This document shows, piece by piece, positions 57,252 to 64,000 of a stretch of DNA of 64,000 nt; the first letter of the stretch is position 1, and the number at the start of each line of letters is the position of its first letter. Source of the stretch: Bacillus sp. FJAT-27916 (GTDB lineage: Bacteria > Bacillota > Bacilli > Bacillales > Pradoshiaceae); the NCBI RefSeq assembly GCF_001183965.1, contig NZ_LFZV01000001.1, positions 996,594 to 1,060,593 of the forward strand. The letters are read 5' to 3'. A program made the translations under genes and the position numbers. The notes under the pieces were generated by a model. It saw only the letters and a program-made list of their open reading frames with translations, had not been told where the DNA came from and ran no database searches.

Positions 57252-57526
57252 TATAACGGAATTAACGAAAAAATGTTGATGGAACAAAGTATGTTTAAGC
57301 CCTTCAGCAACGTGCAGACATTTTTTGCACGAATTAGAGAGAAGTCTCCTTGGCTGGAAGAGACTTTTGAAGAAGAGAAACAGAAAGCTAGTCCGGAATG
57401 CAGGAAAAAACCTGCCGTTCAAACCGCGTTAAGGTTTCCGAGGTGGCGAGACTGAAGGTTTCGCAATCAGGGTGGTACCGCGAGTCAAGCTCTCGTCCCT
57501 GTTTATAGGGTTCGAGGGCTTTTTTG
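57252..57526 (+). ncRNA. T-box riboswitch of alaS (alanyl)
   Basis: T-box sequence AGGGTGGTACCGCG at 57469-57482, followed by the terminator AAGCTCTCGTCCC ... GGTTCGAGGGCTT and T6 (57486-57524). In stem I, GATGGAACAAAGTA contains the AGTA motif and AGAGAG the distal bulge. GCT at 57387-57389, followed by A, is a candidate Ala specifier; this is by pattern, not folding. Uncharged tRNA-Ala would promote read-through into alaS. Confidence 0.93.
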
Positions 57527-57553
57527 TGTACAATTTTAAGGAGGAAGAGAAAA

Positions 57554-60196
57554 ATGAGGTATATGACAGGCGCAGAAATTCGCCAAATGTTTTTGGATTT
57601 CTTTCAAGAGAAAGGACATAGGATCGAACCGAGTGCATCCCTTGTACCGGTAGATGACCCAACGCTTCTTTGGATTAACTCTGGTGTTGCTACATTGAAG
57701 AAATATTTTGACGGCCGGGTCATTCCGGATAATCCGCGTATCACGAATGCACAGAAGTCTATTCGGACAAATGATATAGAGAATGTCGGGAAGACAGCCC
57801 GCCATCATACGTTCTTTGAAATGCTCGGCAATTTCTCCATCGGGGAATACTTCCGGGAAGATGCGATTAAGTGGGGATGGGAGCTTTTGACATCTGAACA
57901 GTGGTTCGCAATGCCAAAGGACAAGCTTTACATCACCTACTACCCAGCTGACACGGACTCCTATGATGTATGGAGAAGTCTTGGTGTGCCAGATGACCAC
58001 CTAATTCCTCTTGAAGATAACTTTTGGGAAATCGGGGAAGGCCCGTCCGGCCCGGATACAGAAATTTTCTTCGATCGCGGTACAAAGTATGATCCTGAGA
58101 ATATCGGAATCCGCATGATTGAAGAAGATATAGAAAATGACCGTTACATTGAAATCTGGAATATCGTCTTGTCCCAGTTCAATGCTAATCCGGAAATTCC
58201 GCGCAGTGAATATCCTGAGCTGCCGAAGAAGAACATTGATACAGGCATGGGCTTAGAGCGTATGGCGTCCATCTTCCAGGATGGAGAAACAAACTTTGAT
58301 ACGGATCTCTTCCTGCCCATCATTCATAAGACAGAAGAAATCTCCGGTCAGAAGTACCGTACTACTCGTGAGAAAGACGTTGCTTTCCGCGTGATTGCTG
58401 ACCATATTCGTACGGTTGCCTTTGCAGTTGGAGACGGAGCCCTTCCATCTAATGAAGGACGCGGATACGTTCTTCGCAGATTGCTCCGTCGTGCTGTTCG
58501 TTTTGCAAAGAAAATCGGCATTAATAAGCCGTTCATGTATGAGTTAGTTCCTGTGGTGGCTGACATCATGGTTGATTACTATCCAGAAGTGAAAAAGAAC
58601 CAAGACTTCATTGCTAAAGTTATCCGCAATGAGGAGGAACGTTTCCATGAGACGCTCCACGATGGTCTGGCAATTCTATCTGAGGTCATCCAAGGAGAGA
58701 AGAAGAAGGGCAGCGATACAATCAGCGGATCTGATATTTTCCGTTTGTATGATACGTACGGGTTCCCGGTTGAATTGACAGAAGAATATGCTGAAGATGA
58801 AGGCATGAAAGTAGACCATGCTGGTTTTGAGAAAGAAATGGAGGCGCAGCGTTCACGTGCCCGTGCAGCTCGCCAGGATGTTGATTCCATGCAGGTTCAA
58901 AGCGGAATCCTAGGCGACATCAAAGTTGATAGCGAGTTCATCGGCTATGACCAGCTTGAATGTAAGGCAAGCGTCAGCGTCATCATCAAAAATGGTGAAA
59001 GAGCGGAAGATGCGATGGCTGGTGAAGAGGTACAAATCATCTTCGACCGTACGCCATTCTACGCTGAAAGCGGCGGACAAATTGCTGACAGAGGTTTCTT
59101 TGAGAACGATGAATTACGTATCTTCATCAAGGATGTTCAAAAAGCGCCTAATGGCCAAAACCTTCACACAGCCGTTGTTGAATATGGATTGTTGAAGGAA
59201 GGGACAACAGGCAAGGCCCAGGTAGATGCGGCTAACCGCAGCAAAATCACGAAAAACCATACGGCTACACACTTACTTCACCAAGCACTGAAGGATGTGC
59301 TCGGCACACATGTTAACCAAGCAGGTTCCCTTGTTCAGCCTGACCGTCTTCGTTTTGACTTCTCTCATTTCGGTCAAGTGACAGCAGAGGAGCTTGAAAG
59401 AATTGAGCAAATTGTTAACGATAAGATTTGGAAAAATATCGATGTATCCATCTCAAATAAAGCAATTGCTGAAGCAAAAGCGATGGGTGCGATGGCTCTC
59501 TTCGGTGAGAAATACGGAGATATCGTTCGCGTCGTTCAAGTTGGCGACTACAGCTTAGAATTATGCGGCGGCTGCCATGTGCCAAACACTTCTGCCATTG
59601 GCTTGTTCAAGATTGTTTCTGAATCTGGTATCGGCGCAGGAACAAGACGGATTGAAGCTGTGACAGGTGAGGCAGCTTACCAGCAGCTGACAGAGCAAAT
59701 CAGCATTTTGCGCGAAGCGGCGGCAAAGGTTAAAGCCAATCCTAAGGACCTTCCAGGGAAGATTGATTCCTTGCTTGGAGAGGTAAAGGATCTTCAGAAG
59801 GAAAATGAATCCTTGGCTGCGAAGCTATCCAATATTGAAGCAGGCAATATTCAGTCCAAAGCTGAAACAATTAATGGAGTAACGGTTTTATCTGCAAAGG
59901 TTCAAGCGCAGGATATGAACAATTTACGTAATATGGCTGATGACTTGAAGCAGAAGCTTGGTTCTTCCGTTATTGTTCTCGGTAGTGTACAAGGCGACAA
60001 GGTTAACTTGATTGCTGCTGTAACGAAGGATTTAGTGGATGAGGGCTATCATGCAGGCAAGATCATTAAGGAAGTGGCCACACGCTGCGGCGGAGGAGGA
60101 GGAGGCCGTCCAGATATGGCGCAGGCTGGCGGTAAGAATCCAAATGAATTGGATGCTGCTCTTGCAGCCGTGAAAGAACTGGTTGAAGCGCACTAA
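57554..60196 (+). CDS. alaS: Alanyl-tRNA synthetase
   Basis: ATG at 57554, 9 bases after GGAGG, gives 880 residues. Class II core near [37 protein letters not shown]; editing domain with [11 protein letters not shown] and the zinc-site [10 protein letters not shown]-terminal C-Ala domain with [18 protein letters not shown]. All activities expected of bacterial AlaRS appear intact. Confidence 0.98.
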   Translation: MRYMTGAEIRQMFLDFFQEKGHRIEPSASLVPVDDPTLLWINSGVATLKKYFDGRVIPDNPRITNAQKSIRTNDIENVGKTARHHTFFEMLGNFSIGEYFREDAIKWGWELLTSEQWFAMPKDKLYITYYPADTDSYDVWRSLGVPDDHLIPLEDNFWEIGEGPSGPDTEIFFDRGTKYDPENIGIRMIEEDIENDRYIEIWNIVLSQFNANPEIPRSEYPELPKKNIDTGMGLERMASIFQDGETNFDTDLFLPIIHKTEEISGQKYRTTREKDVAFRVIADHIRTVAFAVGDGALPSNEGRGYVLRRLLRRAVRFAKKIGINKPFMYELVPVVADIMVDYYPEVKKNQDFIAKVIRNEEERFHETLHDGLAILSEVIQGEKKKGSDTISGSDIFRLYDTYGFPVELTEEYAEDEGMKVDHAGFEKEMEAQRSRARAARQDVDSMQVQSGILGDIKVDSEFIGYDQLECKASVSVIIKNGERAEDAMAGEEVQIIFDRTPFYAESGGQIADRGFFENDELRIFIKDVQKAPNGQNLHTAVVEYGLLKEGTTGKAQVDAANRSKITKNHTATHLLHQALKDVLGTHVNQAGSLVQPDRLRFDFSHFGQVTAEELERIEQIVNDKIWKNIDVSISNKAIAEAKAMGAMALFGEKYGDIVRVVQVGDYSLELCGGCHVPNTSAIGLFKIVSESGIGAGTRRIEAVTGEAAYQQLTEQISILREAAAKVKANPKDLPGKIDSLLGEVKDLQKENESLAAKLSNIEAGNIQSKAETINGVTVLSAKVQAQDMNNLRNMADDLKQKLGSSVIVLGSVQGDKVNLIAAVTKDLVDEGYHAGKIIKEVATRCGGGGGGRPDMAQAGGKNPNELDAALAAVKELVEAH

Positions 60197-60209
60197 TAGA
60201 TGGGATGAG

Positions 60210-60240
60210 AAGGGCAGGGAATACCTGCCCTCTCGCTTTC
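60210..60240 (+). terminator. Weak terminator after alaS
   Basis: A 7-8 bp stem (GGGCAGG / CCTGCCC) with a GAATA loop, but the tail TCTCGCTTTCC is poor in T. Termination may be partial. Confidence 0.5.
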
Positions 60241-60384
60241 CATTTCTAGCAAGTGGTGGTATGTTAGACATATGGACGGTAAACAATAAGCTTGGTTCTT
60301 GACGTTTATAATCAGGTTCAATTAGTGTACAATGTGTAAGGAACGATGAATAGCTTGTTCTCAAATAGGAAGCGGGGTGCAAAG

Positions 60385-60651
60385 ATGAGTTCATTTGATA
60401 AGACAATGAAATTTAATTTTCCAGATGATTCCTTCGAGCATGATGTTAGCGAGGTCCTCATGGAAGTGTACAATGCTCTGAATGAAAAAGGCTATAATCC
60501 GATCAATCAAATTGTCGGTTATTTGCTATCGGGAGACCCGGCTTATATTCCGCGCCATAAAGATGCGCGTAATCTCATTCGCAAGCTTGAGCGTGATGAG
60601 ATTATTGAAGAATTAGTTAAATCGTATTTAAAGCATCATCGTGAGGGATAA
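60385..60651 (+). CDS. ireB: IreB family regulatory phosphoprotein
   Basis: ATG at 60385 with GGGGTG upstream gives 88 residues; the frame extends to 60346. [51 protein letters not shown] is the UPF0297 signature. In Enterococcus IreB is phosphorylated by the Ser/Thr kinase IreK. Followed 2 bases later by ruvX, the usual alaS-ireB-ruvX-DUF1292 order in Firmicutes. Confidence 0.95.
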   Translation: MSSFDKTMKFNFPDDSFEHDVSEVLMEVYNALNEKGYNPINQIVGYLLSGDPAYIPRHKDARNLIRKLERDEIIEELVKSYLKHHREG

Positions 60652-60653
60652 GA

Positions 60654-61073
60654 ATGAGAATAGTCGGTCTGGATGTTGGCTCAAAGACCGTGGGTGTGGC
60701 CATTAGTGACGAGATGGGATGGACAGCCCAGGGCTTGGAGACCATTGCCATTGATGAAGAGAAGAATCAACTTGGGCTGAAGCGGCTTGATGAGGTGCTG
60801 AAGCCGTATAAAGTGGACAAGTTTGTGGTTGGCTTGCCGAAGAATATGAACGGAACCATTGGTCCAAGAGGCGAAGCAAGCAAGCATTATGCTGAGAAGC
60901 TTGAGAAACGCTACAAAGTGCCTGTTGTCATGTGGGATGAGCGATTAACTACAATGGCTGCTGAACGCGTGCTTTTGGATGCAGACGTCAGCCGCAAGAA
61001 ACGCAAGAAAGTGATTGATAAGATGGCGGCTGTCTTGATTCTGCAAGGTTTTCTGGACAGCGGGAAGCTTTAA
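60654..61073 (+). CDS. ruvX: Holliday junction resolvase-like nuclease RuvX (YqgF)
   Basis: 139 residues. RNase H-like fold: [22 protein letters not shown] (first catalytic Asp), [17 protein letters not shown], and [17 protein letters not shown] with a further Asp/Glu site. It is involved in 16S rRNA 5' processing in E. coli and proposed as a resolvase. Two bases from ireB. Confidence 0.95.
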   Translation: MRIVGLDVGSKTVGVAISDEMGWTAQGLETIAIDEEKNQLGLKRLDEVLKPYKVDKFVVGLPKNMNGTIGPRGEASKHYAEKLEKRYKVPVVMWDERLTTMAAERVLLDADVSRKKRKKVIDKMAAVLILQGFLDSGKL

Positions 61074-61093
61074 TTAAACTAGAGGTGATTGAA

Positions 61094-61363
61094 ATGGAAG
61101 AAAACATGATTACAATTATTGATGAAGAAGGCAATGAGCAATTACATGAGATTTTGCTTACATTTGAATTAGATGATTACGATAAACAATATGTTGTATT
61201 TGCTCCAGTAGGAACAGATGATGATGAAGATTTAATTCATGTTGCTTCTTATATCCCAGATGAAAGCGGAGAAGTCGGCACATTGAACGATATTGAAGAT
61301 GATGAAGAATGGGCGATGGTTGAAGAAGTCATCAATACATTCTTTGAAGATGAAGAAGAATAA
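61094..61363 (+). CDS. yrzB: DUF1292 acidic protein YrzB
   Basis: ATG at 61094, 6 bases after GAGGTG, gives 89 residues, very acidic (many Asp/Glu). MITIIDEEGNEQLHEILLTFELDDYDKQYVVF is the DUF1292 core. Function unknown. Fixed partner of ireB-ruvX. Confidence 0.93.
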   Translation: MEENMITIIDEEGNEQLHEILLTFELDDYDKQYVVFAPVGTDDDEDLIHVASYIPDESGEVGTLNDIEDDEEWAMVEEVINTFFEDEEE

Positions 61364-61378
61364 GCTTCTCTTTTATGG

Positions 61379-61413
61379 CTCTTCCGATCAAGGGTGATCG
61401 GAAGAGTTTTTTT
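61379..61413 (+). terminator. Intrinsic terminator after yrzB
   Basis: A perfect 12-bp stem (CTCTTCCGATCA / TGATCGGAAGAG) with a 4-nt loop, then T7. Confidence 0.94.
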
Positions 61414-61579
61414 GTTATTTACTGCAAAGAATGGCGAAATATGCGAATATAATAAAGGAAGAACGGGATTTTTTTTACAAATTTCTTGTAATTTCATTGA
61501 CAGGTTCCGGTATATTTTGCAATAAATAAAGAGGGCAATTCGAGTCATGGGGAAATGCCTTATTGAAGGGGGCAGCTAA

Positions 61580-62701
61580 ATGAGTGAAGATAAACAAGAA
61601 TGGAAGAGCGAGATGAAAATGAAGCTTTTAGAAAGACAGAGTGAAGCGAAGGTAGTCAGAAAAATCGTACTGATATCCTTAGCTGTATTTATTGCCATCG
61701 TGATTGTTGGCGCGGCAGCTGGTTATTTCTACATTTCATCAGCTTTAAAGCCGGTTGATCCGGATAATAAGGAAACCGTTAAGGTTCAGATACCAATTGG
61801 GTCTGGGGTTTCGACCATCTCTTCCATATTGGAGGAGAACGGGATCATAAAAAATGCACAAATCTTTAAATACTATATCAAGTTTAACAATGAGGCAGGA
61901 TTCCAAGCAGGAAATTATAATTTATCACCATCGATGACCTTGGATGAAATAATTGACATGATCAAGAATGGGAAGGTTGCAGAAACCTATAAGATTACCA
62001 TTCCAGAAGGCCGGGACCTAGAAGAAATTGCTGCCGTTATCGGCAAAACGCTCGGCATAAAGTCGAAGGAAGTCCTTGATGTGATGAATGATAAGAAATT
62101 TATCAACAGCATGATGAAGGGGTATCCGGATCTGCTTACGGATGAAATCTTTGATAAGAATATCCGCTATCCGCTAGAAGGTTATTTCTACCCGGCGACT
62201 TACTACATCTATGAGGAGGAGCCTTCTCTTGAATCTGTCCTTAGCATGATGATTAAGAAGACGAATGAAGTCATCGCTAAATATGAAGAAGCAATGGGAG
62301 ATGACTGGACTGTCCATGAACTCCTCACCATGGCCTCCTTAATTGAAGAGGAAGCAACTGAGCAGGCCGATCGAGATAAGATTTCAGCTGTCTTCAGGAA
62401 CCGGATGGAGATTGATATGATGCTTCAGACTGACCCTACCGTCCTATATGCGCTCGGTGAACATAAAGACCGTGTGACCTATAAGGATTTGAAGGTCGAT
62501 TCACCGTATAACCTCTACCGAAACAAAGGATTGACACCGGGGCCGATTTCCAATGCAGGAGAAACATCTATTGCCGCTGCGCTCAATCCAGCTGACATTA
62601 AGGATTTGTATTTCTTAGCAACTCCTTCCGGTGAAGTACTCTTTAATGAAACATTGGAAGAGCATAATAAGGATAAGGCAAAGCATATTACGAATAATTA
62701 G
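61580..62701 (+). CDS. mltG: Endolytic murein transglycosylase MltG
   Basis: 373 residues: cytoplasmic N-terminus, one membrane helix (~28-50), an extracellular LysM-like region (VQIPIGSGVSTISSILEENGII) and the YceG catalytic domain with LEGYFYPATYYI, ASLIEEEA (catalytic Glu), LQTDPTVLYAL and NLYRNKGLTPGPISN. It cleaves nascent glycan strands and sets their length. AGGGGGCAG lies before the ATG. A TTGACA at 61497-61502 is followed by no good -10. Confidence 0.96.
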   Translation: MSEDKQEWKSEMKMKLLERQSEAKVVRKIVLISLAVFIAIVIVGAAAGYFYISSALKPVDPDNKETVKVQIPIGSGVSTISSILEENGIIKNAQIFKYYIKFNNEAGFQAGNYNLSPSMTLDEIIDMIKNGKVAETYKITIPEGRDLEEIAAVIGKTLGIKSKEVLDVMNDKKFINSMMKGYPDLLTDEIFDKNIRYPLEGYFYPATYYIYEEEPSLESVLSMMIKKTNEVIAKYEEAMGDDWTVHELLTMASLIEEEATEQADRDKISAVFRNRMEIDMMLQTDPTVLYALGEHKDRVTYKDLKVDSPYNLYRNKGLTPGPISNAGETSIAAALNPADIKDLYFLATPSGEVLFNETLEEHNKDKAKHITNN

Positions 62702-62709
62702 CATTATTT

Positions 62710-62828
62710 GGGGGAAGGATTGTTAAGAAGAAACATTTCCCTTCCCCAACCTATCTATGCTAAAATAGTCGAAGTGTAAAATTACGACATGAATGTAAGA
62801 AAGCCATTTTAGGCTTTCTCATTTTTTT
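62710..62828 (+). other. Leader of trmR with two hairpins
   Basis: GGGGGAAGG (from 62710) can pair with CCTTCCCC (to 62748), without a T-run. An extended -10 TGC-TAAAAT follows (62758-62766). A second hairpin, AGAAAGCC / GGCTTTCT with a 5-6 nt loop at 62798-62819 and a T-rich tail to 62828, sits between that -10 and trmR, so it may attenuate the gene. Confidence 0.5.
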
Positions 62829-62864
62829 GGGATAAAGGAAGTTTAAGGATTTGGAGGAATCAGG

Positions 62865-63518
62865 ATGAATGAGAATCTCGACCGCTATCTGGAAGCTCTT
62901 GCCCCGATGCGTAATGATCTTCTAATGGAAATGGAAGCTTATGCGAAAGCTAATGGTGTACCGATTATGGAATTATCGGGGATGGAGCCGCTTCTGCAGA
63001 TTCTAAAAATCCAAAAACCGCAAAATATATTAGAGATTGGTACGGCGATAGGCTATTCCGCCTTGAGAATGGCTCATGCATTGCCGAATGCAGCCATCGT
63101 GACAATTGAACGTGATGAAGAACGTTTAGGCAAAGCCCATGAATATATCAAAAGAGCCGGTATGGGAGACCGTATTTCCGTCATTGAGGGAGATGCCCTT
63201 GAAACCGAGGAGCTTGTCTCTCAGAAAGGACCGTTTGACTGCCTGTTTATTGATGCAGCAAAGGGACAATATCAGCGCTTCTTTGAAATGTATGAAAAAT
63301 ATCTTGTCCCAGGGGGGATTATCTTTACGGATAACGTACTCTTTAAGGGACTGGTCGCGGAGGATTTGGAATCCATCGAATCCAAGCGAACAAGGAATCT
63401 TGTGAAGAAGATTAAAGGATACAATGAATGGCTAATCTCAAACGAAGATTATGAGACAGTTATTCTCCCGGTTGGAGATGGATTAGCCATCAGCATGAAA
63501 AAGGGGGATTCGGCATGA
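62865..63518 (+). CDS. trmR: tRNA 5-hydroxyuridine methyltransferase TrmR
   Basis: 217 residues of the class I SAM-dependent O-methyltransferase family (COMT-like): ILEIGTAIGYSALRMA for SAM binding, IERDEERLGKAHEYI, and IDAAKGQYQRFFE and IFTDNVLFKG for metal/substrate. B. subtilis YrrM (TrmR) methylates ho5U34 to mo5U34 in tRNA. The stop overlaps the next gene by 4 bases (ATGA). Confidence 0.93.
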   Translation: MNENLDRYLEALAPMRNDLLMEMEAYAKANGVPIMELSGMEPLLQILKIQKPQNILEIGTAIGYSALRMAHALPNAAIVTIERDEERLGKAHEYIKRAGMGDRISVIEGDALETEELVSQKGPFDCLFIDAAKGQYQRFFEMYEKYLVPGGIIFTDNVLFKGLVAEDLESIESKRTRNLVKKIKGYNEWLISNEDYETVILPVGDGLAISMKKGDSA

Positions 63519-64000
63519 AAAAGCCTGAACTTTTAGTAACGCCAACACAGATAGAAGATATCGAACCGATAATGGAGGCAGGTGCAGATGCATTTGTCAT
63601 CGGTGAACAACGATACGGGCTAAGGCTTGCTGGAGAATTTAATCGTGAGGCTGTGAAAGCTGCTATTGAGATTGCCCATAAGGGCGGCAGGAAGGTATAT
63701 GTAGCGATGAACGCTATCTTTCATAATGAGAAGGTTGATGAGCTTTCAGATTACTTACGTTTCCTTGCTGAGGCAGGAGCAGACGCGGTCCTTTTCGGGG
63801 ATCCGGCTGTCTTAATGGCAGCACGGGAAGCAGCGCCGAATATGCCGCTGCACTGGAATACAGAAACAACAGCAACAAACTGGTTCACATGCAATTATTG
63901 GGGCCAGAAGGGGGCTAAACGGGCTGTGTTAGCTCGTGAAATCAATATGGATGCCATTGTTGAAACAAAGGAGCATGCAGAGGTTGAAATTGAAGTGCAA
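63515..64000 (+). CDS. trhP1: U32-family protein TrhP1 (YrrN), 5' part only
   Basis: The frame starts at the ATG at 63515 and runs open to the window end (162 codons). MKKPELLVTPTQIEDIEPIMEAGADAFVIGEQRYGLR and HWNTETTATNWFTCNYWGQKGAKRAVLARE are the U32 peptidase-like pattern of YrrN. In B. subtilis YrrN and YrrO are needed for ho5U34 formation, the substrate of TrmR, so the overlap with trmR makes sense. No protease activity is implied. Confidence 0.9.
   Translation, partial: MKKPELLVTPTQIEDIEPIMEAGADAFVIGEQRYGLRLAGEFNREAVKAAIEIAHKGGRKVYVAMNAIFHNEKVDELSDYLRFLAEAGADAVLFGDPAVLMAAREAAPNMPLHWNTETTATNWFTCNYWGQKGAKRAVLAREINMDAIVETKEHAEVEIEVQ

Noticed and set aside
60299-60333. TTGACG and TACAAT upstream of ireB as a promoter
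   Set aside because: The spacer would be 23 bases, outside the sigma-A range.
61497-61526. TTGACA upstream of mltG as a promoter
   Set aside because: No -10 resembling TATAAT is found at 16-18 bases; CAATAA is a poor match.

Overview
The window is a stretch of chromosome from an endospore-forming, low-GC Gram-positive bacterium of the family Bacillaceae. The gene order follows the Bacillus subtilis spoIIB-maf-radC-mreBCD-minCD-spoIVF ... yrrL-yrrM-yrrN segment almost gene for gene. Sporulation genes (spoIIB, spoIVFA/FB, spo0B, safA, bofC, spoVB) and the competence gene comN support this. It is not B. subtilis itself. An RNase E/G gene lies between spoIVFB and rplU, the nad biosynthesis genes expected beside niaR are absent, and several enzyme genes are inserted. 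I cannot name the species from sequence alone.

Layout. 1-9.6 kb: septum, cell shape and forespore signalling genes (spoIIB 3' end, maf, radC, mreBCD, minCD, spoIVFA/FB) and RNase E/G. 9.6-14.2 kb: L21 leader and rplU-prp-rpmA, then spo0B, obg and pheBA. 14.2-17.8 kb: niaR (minus strand), safA, a CotS-like kinase-fold gene and bofC. 17.85-18.2 kb: a non-coding repeat element. 18.3-22.7 kb: ruvAB, a DUF2905 gene, queA, tgt and yajC. 22.7-28.5 kb: yrzE-like, DUF421, spoVB, comN and secDF. 28.6-34.7 kb: LapA-domain gene, recJ, apt, relA and dtd. 34.7-41.5 kb: SH3b amidase (minus), a small HTH-like gene, the T-box-controlled hisS-aspS operon, 6S RNA and tcdA. 41.5-45.3 kb: an AzoR-like flavoprotein, an SDR, rarA and a VOC protein. 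45.3-48.2 kb: cymR-iscS-mnmA. 48.2-52.4 kb: an inserted block with a P-type cation ATPase, a second repeat copy and a GDSL hydrolase. 52.4-64 kb: yrrB, recD2, two tiny genes, an AI-2E family transporter, T-box-controlled alaS, ireB-ruvX-yrzB, mltG, trmR and the 5' part of trhP1.

The genes form short operons separated by strong intrinsic terminators. Several promoters are very close to consensus, notably alaS (TTGACA-17-TATAAT), secDF (TTGACA-17-CATAAT) and 6S RNA (TTGAAA-17-TAAAAT with extended -10). tRNA functions are over-represented: queA, tgt, tcdA, mnmA, dtd, hisS, aspS, alaS, trmR and trhP1.

I did not find a convincing new multi-gene system, CRISPR array, prophage, insertion sequence or tRNA gene. 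The observations most worth a second look are: two modular non-coding repeats placed just 3' of stop codons; terminator-like hairpins inside the 5' coding parts of mreC and recJ; overlapping palindromes upstream of the azoreductase-like gene; a probable AUC start codon in the yrzE-like gene; a safA-kinase translational overlap; and an Asn-to-Ser change in the Obg G4 motif.
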